Origin: Lithospermum erythrorhizon
Lineage: Eukaryota > Streptophyta > Magnoliopsida > Boraginales > Boraginaceae
Assembly: GCA_019722365.1 (NCBI GenBank)
Contig: JADFUC010000294.1
Span: forward strand, 806,001-870,000
Length of the DNA: 64,000 nt
Reading direction: 5' to 3'
Part shown: one piece after another, positions 30,801 to 43,000 of the stretch
Layout: every line of letters starts with the position of its first letter
How positions within the stretch are numbered: position 1 is the stretch's first letter
Translations under genes and position numbers: made by a program
Notes under the pieces: model-generated
The model's database searches: none
Told to the model about the DNA's origin: nothing
The model's input: only the letters and a program-made list of their open reading frames with translations

Positions 30801-32320
30801 AAACCTTCGCAACCAATAAGGTACTTCTCATGAAAAAGCCGTTTACCTTAAGATGTCGACGATACACTCATACGTAGACACCTTAATGATTTCAATACCA
30901 TTATCAATAAATTATCGAATTTAGACGTTAATGTTGGCAAGCATGAAGTCCCTCATTTTTGGCTGCTTGCACCAAAGTTGAGCTAATGCAGGCCAGCATA
31001 ATTTCAGAGGGCAATGCGTTGAACTCAAGGTGGTTGTAGAACATATCTTGTCCGGAGTGAGTAATGTAGTTTTACAGAAAGCCAAGGCCCCTAAAGGTTG
31101 CATAAGCTATAGGAAGAGTAAGAACGGAGCATAAATATTTTGAAAACGCGAGATTACGTGAGTGTAGAAGAGGTGACTTCGTGTGTCAAGCTGCAAGACG
31201 GGTCATAATGTAAGAGGCACTGAAGTTAACTAAAGGATGTTTCATGCTATTGAAATGATTATTTCGATGTGTTTTTAAGTATTCAAGTGAATGCTTGCTG
31301 ATGATAATAAATTCTCGAAAGATCGCTTCATACTTCATTTACGCATGTAGATGTAAATCCCTATTAAATTACAATTTAGAGCCTTATAAAAATAATATGT
31401 TTCTCATATATTTAAAAAAAATGTATTACAATCAAAATTTAATATTAAATTAAATATAAATCATTACTCAAAATGCTTAACTAAAATAGACAAATACTTA
31501 TAGGTTATAGCCCATTTATTTTATCCATTGACTTTCTTTGACTTAACTCCATTTATGACCCAAATCAATGCCCAATTTTTCTTTAAGCCTAATTCCTAAA
31601 TACTACCACTACTATCTTGTTCTTATCATGTTCTTGAAACTAATATTTATTAACTTAATTTTTTACCAAAATTGAAATAAATATAATTTAAATACAAAAT
31701 AAATACCAGAATTTTTAAAATAATTACTTAAGGCAAAAAATCCACTAAATAATAATACTTCTATTTCAAAATAGACGATTATTTGTATTTAAAATGCTTT
31801 ATTAGCTGACATAAAAACTATATCAGATTATAAAGTTTCATATCGAAATGTAAAAAGTTACATTAGAATTGTAAAAATATATATTAAAATTGTAAATAAT
31901 CAACTATTGTAAAAAAAGTAAAATATTTCTAGACGATCACAGATTTTGAAACTGGACGAAGATAACAAAAAAATCTAAACTTTAGTTTATTAAGTAAATT
32001 TTTTAATTTATTTCGATTTTAAATAAATAATACTTAAAAATTCGAAATAATTACTTATAAAATCGAAACTTTTGAAATTATGTTGATACTTAAAATTGAA
32101 ATAATTACTTATATAACAACATAAAATTATACATAATAATTTAAAACAAAAAATTGCGTTAGAAAAATTGAAACTTTTGAAATAATTGTTTTAACTATAA
32201 AAATTAGAATCAAAAGAATAAAAAGATATACCTTTCTTGAACTTTTGTGAATAATAATCCAAGACAGCAATGTTTTATAGTGTTTTAATATGACAAGATT
32301 CGGAAGACTTTCTTTCATTC
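30801..32320. other. Transposon flank and AT-rich intergenic DNA
   Basis: From 30,800 to about 31,350 base composition is mixed and resembles the DNA left of the copia element (words such as GACGTTAATGTT and ACCTTAATG recur), so this may be an older element into which the copia inserted. Beyond 31,350 it is AT-rich with repeated GAAATAATTACTTA words near 31,720, 32,045 and 32,097. No gene is supported. Confidence 0.35.
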
Positions 32321-32329
32321 GAGGAGACA

Positions 32330-32550
32330 CTGTGAGAATATCAACAAATGAAAATCCTCATTTCCTTCTTCTTATAGTCTTATAATTGTGTCTATTTTCC
32401 TTCGAGGCTAAGACTATTGAGAATATCAACAAATGAAAACCCCCATTTCCTCTTGTGCCTTTTAAGGTGAAAGGTTCATTTTCCTCGAGCAAGACTAGTA
32501 ATATCAATAAACGAAAAACCCTCATTTCCCTCTCGTACTTTTTATACGGC
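32330..32550. repeat. Three-copy ~83-bp minisatellite
   Basis: Three units each contain a form of GAATATCAACAAATGAAAA followed by a CCYCATTTCC word, anchored near 32,333, 32,419 and 32,499, with variable pyrimidine-rich spacers and CCTCGAG/TTCGAGG words. No coding frame follows the repeat. Confidence 0.7.
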
Positions 32551-33597
32551 GGTTCAAGGTTTAATTTGTGTTAATGGATTGGGATCTCTTTACTTGACCA
32601 TACAGCAGCGCCCTTTTGCACTTATTTTGGTTCAGCGTCATTCTATAGATTGTTGTATCTAGTCTCGATTGGTTTGGTAAAAATTTATTTTAGAAATTTT
32701 GATTATGGTTTCTTTTTAATAAAAATTCATCGCTTGATAACAAAAAAAAATGATAGAGGATGAGAGGGGGTGCTTTTCAAAGGGGGGAATGAAAGGAAGA
32801 TGGAAGAATTTATTTTGTGTTCACTAAAGTACTTGATTAGGCAACATTATTTATTTTATAATTTATAATAGGTTTTAGTCTTAATCTAAACTGGCTACAA
32901 TGAGGGTTTACAATCAAGATTGTTTGTTTTCATAGCATATATATAGGTTTAGTCTTAAACTAAATGGACTACACTCAGGCCCAACCGAGTATGAGTTTTG
33001 AGCCTTTATCCAATTTCTTATATGCACAATATTAATATATAGATTCATCCCTAATGTTAATCTTAACTATTTAAGTTTCTTGGGGCGCCAAGCCTTAGAG
33101 TTGAAAATGCATGGTGAAACGTGGTTAAGAACAAATTGGGAAAAAATAGGCTCAAAATATCAATTGTGAATTAGGTTTTAATTTGGCAAAGGATAAAAAT
33201 TACCACATATTTTTTTGTTAGAATTTGAAATAGGTTAGAATTTGTCAAAAATTATCATAAATGTCAAACGAACTGTCAAATTTAACAAAATTCTGAGTTT
33301 GATACAATTTTGCACAAGACATCCAAGAATGCCTAAAGCTTAAACTAAGCATTTATCTAATATGCATTTTTTGAGAAACACTGGTGATGTTTGGATGCAA
33401 TTCGTTTTCATATATGGTGTTTTTGCACATATTATTCCAAGAGATGTGTGTACAAGCATTATCGTATCATATACGAATGCGAAAGTATTGTACAGGTGAA
33501 AAGTGAATTTTGTAAAAGATAATAATACGGAAGTTGATTTTGTAATAATTTTTCATGTGGAGAATTTTTCCAACTAAGCATGTTATTTAGGTTATAC

Positions 33598-34053
33598 AAA
33601 TTTTAGTACTGATTTTCAGAACGGAGATTCAACCCAAGTACTTGATCGAGCGCCAAGACTACAAACCACGCTAAATAAGCAACCACAATAAAGTAACCCT
33701 CAGCGATGCATCAATTTCGCTAGTAAATATCGCAGAGTAATCAACTCACGACCTCACGATCGCAGTCAAATACTCCAAAGAACTCGACCTCACCCTTCAT
33801 GATCTCTGGCTTGCGCTGGCAAGTGCCTTGAACTAGCCATGTCTTTATAGCTTCTGATTCTAAGTCTGATTGGGTGGTCTCTCTTGGGGTGGTTCTTGTT
33901 CGAGCTTCTAGATGTTGGCTTACGCTGGCTTCGTGGACTCCTATATCGGTTTATTGTCACAGGAATATTCGCTACCTAATACCTAAGACATGTATGATCT
34001 GACATCTATCGACCTAAAGATAGTTCCATGGGGTAGGAGCAAATTTTAGTACT
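33598..34053. mobile_element. Unidentified 443-bp insertion bounded by 13-bp direct repeats
   Basis: AAATTTTAGTACT occurs at 33,598-33,610 and 34,041-34,053; extending past one mismatch, a further ATTTTC also matches. The DNA between is less AT-rich than either flank and contains two related words, GGCTTGCGCTGGC near 33,810 and GGCTTACGCTGGC near 33,917. The pattern fits a target-site duplication around a non-autonomous insertion, but I see no terminal inverted repeat, LTR or poly(A) tail, so the class is open. Confidence 0.5.
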
Positions 34054-34266
34054 CATTTTCTTGTTTCTACTTGCTATTGTCATCCATCTACTCGAAAATT
34101 ACATTAGCAGGTAATAATTTAAGTACAAAAATAACACTCAATTCTTACTTTCGGCGAAGTTATTTGAACTAGAGAAAGACCATTTCAATATTTAAAATTC
34201 AATCACACATGAGACTATGCAGTCGAATATGAAGTCATTTCCAACATCTACCACATTCTAATTTCC

Positions 34267-35978
34267 CTAACAATTTGTTGGTTGAAACACCATCAAGGTA
34301 CCAGTACTAAGTGAAGTTAAGCTCTCCTGCTTCGTCCCCTGAGTATGGACGTGTTCATCTTTATAGGTAACAATCAACATCGTTGAATCATCGCTTGCCC
34401 TCTCCACATGCTTTCTTGCTGGGCATCCCCTCACAGTACTACATTTATAATACCCCCTACACAAATAAAAACAATCTATTAGCTTCATGCACTTTAAATA
34501 ATTAACAATCAATTATATTTACATTGCTAATAATTATTTATGAAAAGCATAATGTTTGATTCAAATTCTTGAATTCATAAGTCAAAGCCCTGGAATAATT
34601 ACCTTGGAAATGATGATCCCTTGATTGGTTTCTGACCATATTTCCTCCATGAATACTCGTCCGGTGGTATATCAGCTAATTTTGAACTAGCAGCTGGAAC
34701 TCTGATAGTTTTCTTGGTCCTATTTTTCCTGCATATGTTGAATTGCTATAATATTAGCTTAATTATACTACATCAAATTATTTGTAATAGACGTTTTCAA
34801 ATTTTCGATATAAAAATCTGATTATGAATAACTGTCTAATTTTCTTATTAAAAACTAATAATAATAATAATAATATGATAATGTTTTTCAAAACAACACC
34901 AACGAATTCTATTTTATACTTGTATTAATTAGAATAATAAATAAAAGTTAGTTCGTACTAAACAACCATCTAAATCAATGAAAACGTTAATTATTTGTGA
35001 AAGTATTTTAGAATAAAAGTTGGTTCAATTAGAGTCATTAAGATAACGACTTGTGGGCACAAAGAAATAGTCAAACAAAGAAATCGTCAACAAAGTATAA
35101 TTAAAGCAGTTGAGAAAAAGTCAACAAAGTCGTCTATTTATCATTAAAGCAATACGTACTGATCGAGACAACCACATTAAATATTCACAAAAAGTCATAG
35201 ATTCTGGCTTTGCTAAAATACGCTGTACCATATAGTCAAAATAACATGATGCTAAAATACCCAGTACTCATATTTCAATAGATCTGTTAAACATTCTACC
35301 GAATATGTTATTACATTCGTTAATATGTATATGATTTTGTTTTTACAAATTAATTTTAAAATAAAACTAATACATATATTATAATATTATAAAATGTAAC
35401 ATAAAAGTCAACGAATAACATGATGTCGAAATATTAGTATGTTACCTTTTCTTACAGTGACAATTCTTGGAGGCGGAGACGCTGCCGTCATGTTCTCGAC
35501 ACCTTTTCGCCGCCGCTAGTGTTGGTTTTCCGGCGGAGACACTTCCCTCTCCGGTGACAACCGAGGACAAGAAAGAAGACGAGGTTGTTGAAGAAGTCAC
35601 AAAAGGAACATCACAAGCTTTCATCTTGGTAGCTTTAGAAAAGTCCAAAGTCAACGGTTTTGGTGGTAGTGTAACAGTTGGGATTAATTGGGTATTTTGG
35701 GGGGGTGGTGGGACTTGAATTGGTGGTGGTTGGATCGAGGGGCCACGGCGGAAACGGGCATGGCCGTTTCGGTTTGAGGTGGAGATGGAGATGGCTTTCT
35801 CGAGAGAAATGGTGAAATCTAAGAGTTGTTTTGAGTGAATTTGTTGTTGTTGTGGTTGTTGACTTTGTTTTTGTTGAGAAACCAAGTTCACCATTTGCTC
35901 CATTGATTTTAGTCCGGCGGTGGCCGCCTCCTGTAGGGCGGTGGTGCCGGAAAATCTTGAAAGCAAGTCAACCGTCAT
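34267..35978 (-). CDS. WRKY transcription factor, group IId
   Basis: A complete WRKY factor in three exons: 35978-35446, 34728-34603 and 34456-34267, joining in phase to 282 residues. The N-terminal part carries the GHARFRR (HARF) motif typical of group IId. It is followed by a plant zinc-cluster segment with KRCREH and NCHCKKRK, which is basic and may serve as nuclear signal and calmodulin-linked region. The WRKY domain has WRKYGQK at 205-211, then PRGYYKC, a second cysteine in [13 protein letters not shown], and a terminal HVH, so the C2H2 zinc site is complete. The intron after PR is at the conserved R-type position of the family. By subgroup it resembles Arabidopsis WRKY7/11/15/17, negative regulators of basal defence, but the exact orthologue cannot be set here. 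Confidence 0.95.
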
Positions 35979-36121
35979 TTGATTTTCCGACCAAAGAATT
36001 TAGTACAATTGAAATAATTGAGAAAAAGAAGAGAAAAGTTGAGGACTTTTTTGTGTATAATGAAGATGTTGAAGAGTTTTGTAGTAATAAAATAGGAAAG
36101 GTGACCGGCTAAAATGGTAAA

Positions 36122-36127
36122 AGTCAA
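36122..36127 (-). promoter_or_regulatory. W-box-like site upstream of WRKY gene
   Basis: On the minus strand this reads TTGACT, a match to the W-box core TTGAC[C/T] bound by WRKY factors, about 145 bases upstream of the ATG. A site this short is expected by chance often, so auto-regulation is only a suggestion. Confidence 0.25.
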
Positions 36128-36564
36128 AGATTGGTTTACAATTTGTTGGGGTTTTGGAATTTGGTGGGGCTATTTTATTTAGATAAATTTAATAAAAAGT
36201 GGTTGAAATGATGAAGTAATGTAGTGGAATAAGAGAGAGAAGGTTCAATTTGAAGAATTTTGAATTTATTATGGGGAAAAGACAAACTATGAATTGGAAA
36301 AAGATTGGGGGGTCACATGTTTTGAGCTTGGTTTGAGATAATAAAGTTATATGTGATAATTAAATCAAAAGTTTGTTGATTTTATTCATTAAAATACTTG
36401 TTAAAATATTTAATTTAAGATTGATATATTTTGTTTTAATCAACATGTATATATTATTATTAAATTTTGTGAGCTGTCGACATGTGAAAAGATAATAAAA
36501 ATGTAAAAGAGGAGAATAATGTGAACATTAAGTTTCACTCATGATTATACGAGGACAAAATATT

Positions 36565-38176
36565 TGTAGACACTCGAATTTTATTAATTATTTTTAATTT
36601 AATTTATTTAAATTAATTAAAATAATTAAATAAAGATTAATCGCACAATTACATATATCGATTAGGGCTTCGATCGAGCCTCCAATTAAAATCGTGCACA
36701 TGTAAATTAAGGGTTCCCGATATTTTAACCATCTAAAATTAATTACTAGGGTAAAATTAGGGTTTATTATTAAATTAAACCTAATTTTATATTTCATGTG
36801 GTGATGTGGCATTAAAAAATTATTCTCTAAATTTATGGGATTAAAATAATAAATTGGAAAAGAAAATCAAAATAAAAACGAAAGTTTATTGACAAACGAA
36901 CTCAAAATGACGATACTATAGAAAATGTCAGGAACTAGGGAATAACATGTTACCCGTGGAACAAGATAGAATCAAATGCGCCGTAAACAAAGTCCGCGGA
37001 GTTTTGGAATTAAAATATTATTTTAATATTATTCGACGGCTCGTATTTTCGCTTCAAAACTAACAAGTAAAATCGTAATCCACCCGTGATACTGGATCAA
37101 TCAATCATAAGAAATCTCGAAGCCTATAAATACTCTAATTCATTCAAAATTTCATCCCGAAACACACAAAAAATACAAAGAAAAGCTCCCCGGTAATTTG
37201 AAGATAAAGAATGCTCAAAAGATTTTTTCATGTAAAACCTCTAAAGATTATTTTATTCAGAGAAAACATCAAATCTTCACCATGTTCTTGCAAAAATATG
37301 GCCTAAATCAAGAGTCGAAAGGAAGAACACAAAAATCTTCAACTTCAAACCAAAATAAAAAGGCCCGCATTAAGGTACAAGGTCAATTGCTGCACAACGT
37401 AAGTAATTTTGCGATCAAGACTAAAAAGTGATTTAGAATCTGATCATTTAGATCTTATAAATCAAATAAACCTGTGATTAATCTATAAATTCCCTCCCGC
37501 CTATCCGTCGCAAACACGAAGAAGTTCTCGCTAAAGATCCTCGACAAAGACAAAGATATCTATTCGATAGCATCCTAAGATCGTGAACAGTTCGCGTTGA
37601 CGCGACTCACCTCTGGCTTGCATTTGCATCGCTCAAGCAGGACCTCTTGCTGCATTAATATCCAAAGCAAGTCTAAGTCCCACAACTCAAGTTTCATGTA
37701 TCAAGATCAAGTCCGTATAATGGCAGCAGATACTGCTAGGCGCCCACGGCTCGACCATATCCAAGTCACACTCAAGCCCAAAGACTCAAGTCTTCTATCC
37801 GCCTGTGATCACATCGATCCAAACTCCTATCCAGCCTCACCTCCAAATTGAAAGACAAATCCTAATACGTTTGTGATCATACAATTGTCTAAACACAAAT
37901 TCAAGTTCCGCTTGTGATCATACAACCTGCCTGTGCACAAATCAAGTCCAGCCCCACAATAGGCGCCCAAATCAAGACTCAAAGCCCAAATCGCTCAAAG
38001 CACTACGGCCAAATCCAAGTCCACAAAGATCTCAAGAAGTGAACAACTGCTTATAATATCGATAATAAACTCAATCACCTGATAAATTATTTTTGTATCT
38101 AAAAGAATTTCCCTAAAAGAATTTTATTATATTGGTGTGCATACATTATTAATAATAAATTTTTCTAGCAGTTACA
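36565..38176 (+). mobile_element. Solo LTR (Ogre/Tat-like gypsy) with 5-bp target duplication
   Basis: Starts TGTAGACACTCGAATTTTA and ends CAGTTACA, so the termini are TG and CA, and it is flanked on both sides by ATATT (36,560-36,564 and 38,177-38,181). The TGTAGACAC start is typical of Ogre/Tat gypsy LTRs. A TATA-like GCCTATAAATACTC near 37,125 would be the LTR promoter. At 1,612 bp it is a plausible single LTR; no primer-binding site, coding region or second LTR is present, so it most likely arose by recombination between the two LTRs of an older element. Confidence 0.8.
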
Positions 38177-38184
38177 ATATTCAA

Positions 38185-39115
38185 ACAAACATTTCTTAAT
38201 TTTTGTTCTTTCTCCAATCATTTCAAGTAAAATTAATTATCAATATTAGCTTCTAATATTGAGGTTCCTTTTCATTGTTATTTATGTTTATTGAATTGTA
38301 GACTTCTAAGATCTTCTTTTATAGTAAATAATGTACATTAATTATATACTCCATTGATCATCCATTCTTGGAGTAATGATTGGAGATTAATCTAAAACTA
38401 TTAATTATATAAGGCAAGCTAATTTAAGTTTGTGAGTTGGAAACATGTAAAGTAATGATATTCCTTAAATTCCTTCAAAATACCATTTTTTTATGGAAGG
38501 CATGAAATCATAGAGTTTGTTCATTGAAAAGGAGTGTCGAACTTTTTCATATTCAATTATGTAGAACATGATCGTCGGTCTTTTTCATAGTCTTGTTAAG
38601 TGTAAAATTACTAAACCTTATTAGGAACTAATGGATGTCTTGTTTTGGCACATCAAGTCAGTTTTGGTATATCAAAAAAGAAAATGGATTGATGAGAAAG
38701 AAATTAGCCTACTTGTTTACCAAATCAAGATTTATCATACGCATTATATCTCGTGCTCCTTATAACAAAAGACTGTAGTATTTGATATCAATCGATAAAA
38801 TCTATTCCTCTCCTTTTTCTTATTCTCTGTCTATTTACGTTGTTTATAGTTATATTCATAACACGTTATCAGCACGATTAATCTTCCAACTGATGTGATA
38901 CAATAAGGGAAAAATACTATAGGTTTGGCCAGTAGGAAAAATGTTAGTATCATTCTCCTAGATATTATTTGAAGATCAAACATTAGCTTTGAAGATGTGC
39001 ACATATACCGCTTTAGTAAGTTCCGTTAGAATCTAGTATGAATTTAAGCGTGATAAACACCACCATACATCCTGCATTCTCAAAATAATGTAAATTAATC
39101 TAAACATGAATTAAT
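38185..39115. other. AT-rich intergenic DNA
   Basis: No supported gene and no clear repeat. A short stretch at 38,840-38,880 includes ATAACACGTTATCAGCACG, reminiscent of a retroelement border, but nothing definite follows from it. Confidence 0.35.
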
Positions 39116-39129
39116 AAATGTATGAATAA

Positions 39130-40060
39130 AAGGATTCTTACATTTCAACGAAAGCCGATCGGAACCCACCCCCCACGTAGTGCCCGCGTGAAAGCCCCTC
39201 AAGATCTCCAATGCTTGTTCACCGACGAGATGTCCTCTAGATTGCACACACCAAGAGTGGAATCGAACCGAGAGCTCGAACTCATAGAGTTTTATGATTT
39301 AATGAATCGGAAGATGAAATCTTCCACCCTCTAGAGGCGAGGGGCTAATATTTTCTTTAGGTGAGGTTTTGTGATTCTTATGTCATGAAAACCTAATCTC
39401 TTTAAATACCAAGCCCTTAAAATTCCACTCGCTAAGCAACTCGTTAAGAAATCGGGCTTAACTCGTTAACTTACCTCAGACCGCTATGAACTTCTAATTA
39501 AATAATGAGTTACTAGTGAGTCGTTTCTATTTTAATTAACTTAACAAGTCAATTAAAATAGTAACGAGTCACTATCGAATAGCTTATCAAGTTATTCATC
39601 GATCTCAATTGCTTACTGATTAAACTTGGTAAGTTTAACCAACATATATATTTGACAAATATATAAATATTGAAATACATTTCTCAATATACAAGTCTCA
39701 AGTTTAATTTCATTCATGAAATATTATTCGAATATCATCAGACATACAGCTGACCTTTCTACGCCGTATATGGTAAGTCGCATAATAATAATAATTGACC
39801 AATTACTATTAACGACACGAGGCATCTACAATCGCTCATAACCCCTTAAATTATCACGGTGAACTCCACACTAAGTAATATACCATTACTTGGGCGAACA
39901 CTAAGCCCAAAGAATCACATTTAACCAACCCGATAAATGAATTGACACACAATTGTCTAACGTGGCACAATAAAAGGGAATCAATTTCATTGATTTCCAA
40001 CAAGTTCACCTCTCCAATTGATTAAAGGTACTCCAAATTATAGAATTATGAATTTTTATC
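39130..40060 (-). repeat. Copia LTR fragment, inverted relative of the 24-31 kb element
   Basis: Read on the minus strand, this shows blocks of the copia LTR above: GAAATTGATTCC, GTCAATTCATTTA, GGTTAAATGTGATT, GGTATATTACTTAG, GGTTATGAGCGATTG and TAATAGTAATTGGTCAATT. It then diverges into a part with TAAAGAGATTAGGTTTT near 39,390 and CTAGAGGACATCTCGTCGG near 39,235. No internal region lies beside it, so it is a solo or truncated LTR of the same or a sister family. Confidence 0.6.
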
Positions 40061-40549
40061 GTTGTCATATGAAGTGAGATTGTCAACCAAGAATTATAAA
40101 ATTATGAATCTTACCGGCACGGTTTATCGAAGAAGTAGCAACTAAGTAGCAAGAAATGATTGACTCATACTGGATCATACGGGTCTAATGTAGCAGCTTG
40201 ATTTGTGAATCCGAATATTATTGTTTATATACGTAGTCAGAGATTCAATACCTAATTACCAGTATAAAAATGTTAAATATGATTAGTTTGATTAAGAATT
40301 AATAAGGATTTATGAGTAGACCGATATTTTCGCATTTTATTACATATATATTGAAACTAATCATTAGATTTATATATTTTATATGAGTCAAGAAGACAAT
40401 TATCAAATGCCTAAGACCTGAAAACTAATTAATTCGATAAAATTAATTTTATTAAATCTATGCACTTATTATGATTCGTTAATTATTAAATAAATATTTG
40501 TCTAAAAGACATGTATATATCAATCATCTAAGTCTCGAAGACTTATTAT

Positions 40550-40664
40550 TATTATTATTATTATTATTATTTTCGAGGGAGAATGTTTTATAAGACCCTT
40601 CAGGGTTCGAACTCCGCCTCTCTATACGAGGATTTAAAGAAACTATTGCGCTAAGCCTTGTTTC
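40550..40664 (-). mobile_element. tRNA-derived SINE with (AAT)n tail and 12-bp target duplication
   Basis: On the minus strand it runs from about 40,664: an A-box-like GGCTTAGCGCAATAG, then a clear B-box-like GAGTTCGAACCC about 40 bases later, then a short body ending TCCCTCGAAAATAATAAT with the tail continuing as an (AAT)n run. The 12-base AAGACTTATTAT (plus strand) stands on both sides, at 40,538-40,549 and 40,665-40,676, as a target-site duplication. Polymerase III boxes, simple-repeat tail and long direct repeats are the full set of SINE hallmarks. Confidence 0.8.
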
Positions 40665-40689
40665 AAGACTTATTATATTTATATATATA

Positions 40690-43000
40690 ATCGTTGAATT
40701 TATCATCATGTGAATTATTAATCGATCCATTTGTAATAATATTACGTGGTACGAGATATAATATTACCCGGGGTAAGACTTACGAAAAATATTTATTTTT
40801 ACTCCTTATAATATCGAAACGGCTAGTCTATAAGACTTGGATTATGTATAGTCGAGAAAATTTAGGTTATTATTATTGACCACGAGTCCGTGATACCTTG
40901 TTTTTAAATGATGACTTAAAAAACATTGATTTACTATCTAACATATGTGTTTAAGTGATTTATTTCATAGGTATTAAAATGTGCTTGTCGGATGCAAAGT
41001 TGGACATTGATATCAAACAAGAACAATATCAAGGCATTAAAGACAATGAAGAAATATCACGAAGCTTCATGGTGATTTTGGTAACGCTAAAAGATGAGTA
41101 CAAGGACATACAAGAATCAACCATACAAAGCTTCAAAGCGAAGAATGGCGACGGCTACATCACCCATCTACCTGGCCACGAAAGGACCAAGAAAAGTTTA
41201 CGAAGAATCAAGATCGAAGAGACGAAGTCTTGACGCAAAGCCGAAGATTAGGTAAAAGTTATGTCTTGAATCTTACTTTAATTTCTTTCCTTGATTCGAT
41301 TGAAGTTCTTGATTAGAGATATTTTTCAAATCATTTTTGACAAAAAAGATCTTAATCCATTTCTATGTTTTTTAAGAATTGTTTCGTCAAATGACAATGT
41401 TTTTGAAAATCTTAATGTGTATAAAACTGGGGTTTAATTCATTTTATTAAAGGGCTCAAAGAGTTTTCCCAACGCTTTTGAATCGGGCCAAAATCGAGTT
41501 ATAACGTCGTGAAACGCGATTTTAAGTTTCGCAAAACCGCTTCATCGAGACCCCACCGAGATGATCCGCATTTTTTTGCTGTTTTCTCCTGACACCTTAT
41601 CGAGACCTAGCCTCTCGATGAAGTCCTCACGTATGTCAAAAAATACCGTTTGTGCCCGTTTTAAGTCCATTTTCACCCCTTTTAAATACCAAATCTTCCA
41701 AACTCTTCCCCAACTTTTCCCAAACAATTTTAAACAGTTTTATACTCATCATCTTTAAACACCAAATCTCAAACACAAGGTTTTAGTCAGGATTTATCAA
41801 AGAGAAAGTGAGTTTAGTTTGTGCTTATACTTTGAAATGAGAAATGGGAAACAAAGAGCATTCAAGATGTTTGATGAAATGCTCAAATGGAAAGTTCAAG
41901 AGCTTCAAAGTCTCATCTAAATAAGGAGTACAACAAACTTCAATGTATTATCTAGTTAATGTAAGGAGTTATAAGTTGTGCTTAATTGTAATTCTATTGT
42001 AGCTCATTGAGGAGCATTTAAATTGGGGATAAAACAACAATCTCTATTCTATAAAAGATGTCCCATTAAGTTAGGATTTCTTCATACTAGAGGCTCGAGG
42101 TCCGAGGTGTCATGGGGTTTACCTCAAGCTGTGAATCAGAGTAGATTGTCGAGTATTGAGGCTACTGGCCAAGCAACAGGGACATGAGTGCCGAGGTAGA
42201 GGAGGAGTTGCATCTCGACTTGATCGGGTCAAATCACAAGGTCCTTGGGTCTTAGTGGTGTATTAACGAAGTTATGAGCTAAGAGTCATGGAAGTTGGTT
42301 GGCTTCACCAACATTTGAAGAAGCGCCATTCAGTAGATTCCTCGTGAAAGCCTGCGAGGAGCCTGGGTCGGGATGTAGACAATAACCTCGAAACACCGCG
42401 GCCGAAGCCCATCTTATTTCCTACTTACTTTATTGTACATATTATATATATGCTAGAATTGCTAGGATTCGATTATATGCTAGTTTATACTCCTATTGAA
42501 TATGTCGGCATATAATTGAATTATTGTGTTAAATTGATATGTCAAGTTTAATCGAGCTAAAATAGAATATTCTATGTTGATCTTAATTCAATATTCATGA
42601 TTAGGGATAGTTTCACTCCTGACCACGAACTTAATTGTTATATTTCTCGCACCGATCAAATCATACTAAACTTGTTGTTATCCGTATCTTAAACTCACCT
42701 TAGTATATCTATGTATTGAATCGTGGTATGTTTAATAGGATTACAGGGATCGATCAATAGTCATGAATGGACTTAATCGTATTATGCATGAAACGGTACC
42801 TTAATGTTAATATTGATCAAAAATGAGTTTTGATGTTTTATTGCACATAATGATTGCTAGATCATTTTATTGTTTCATCTTTATCTAGCATTCATTTAAG
42901 GGTGTTAATACAACTTAGCCTATTCGCATTTGTTTTACAAAGCAAATTCGCATTAACGGTGAAACTTGAATTAAAGTTTGTATAAGTCAAAAATGTCAAC
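40690..43000. other. Retrotransposon-like debris, no intact gene
   Basis: Mixed composition with LTR-like stretches: 41,430-41,800 has repeated CTTTTAAATACCAAATC and GAGACC(C/T) words and a TTTTAAATACC box, and 42,070-42,420 is GC-richer than its flanks. The frames at 40,955-41,233 and 41,542-41,758 are short; the first is charged and hydrophilic, but I recognise nothing in it. The borders of the element or elements were not found. Confidence 0.35.

Noticed and set aside
32330..32550. CRISPR-like array of three repeats
   Set aside because: Plant nuclear context, imperfect repeats and unequal spacers; it is a minisatellite.
40520..40575. (ATT)n run as an independent microsatellite
   Set aside because: Direct repeats and polymerase III boxes show it is the tail of a SINE.
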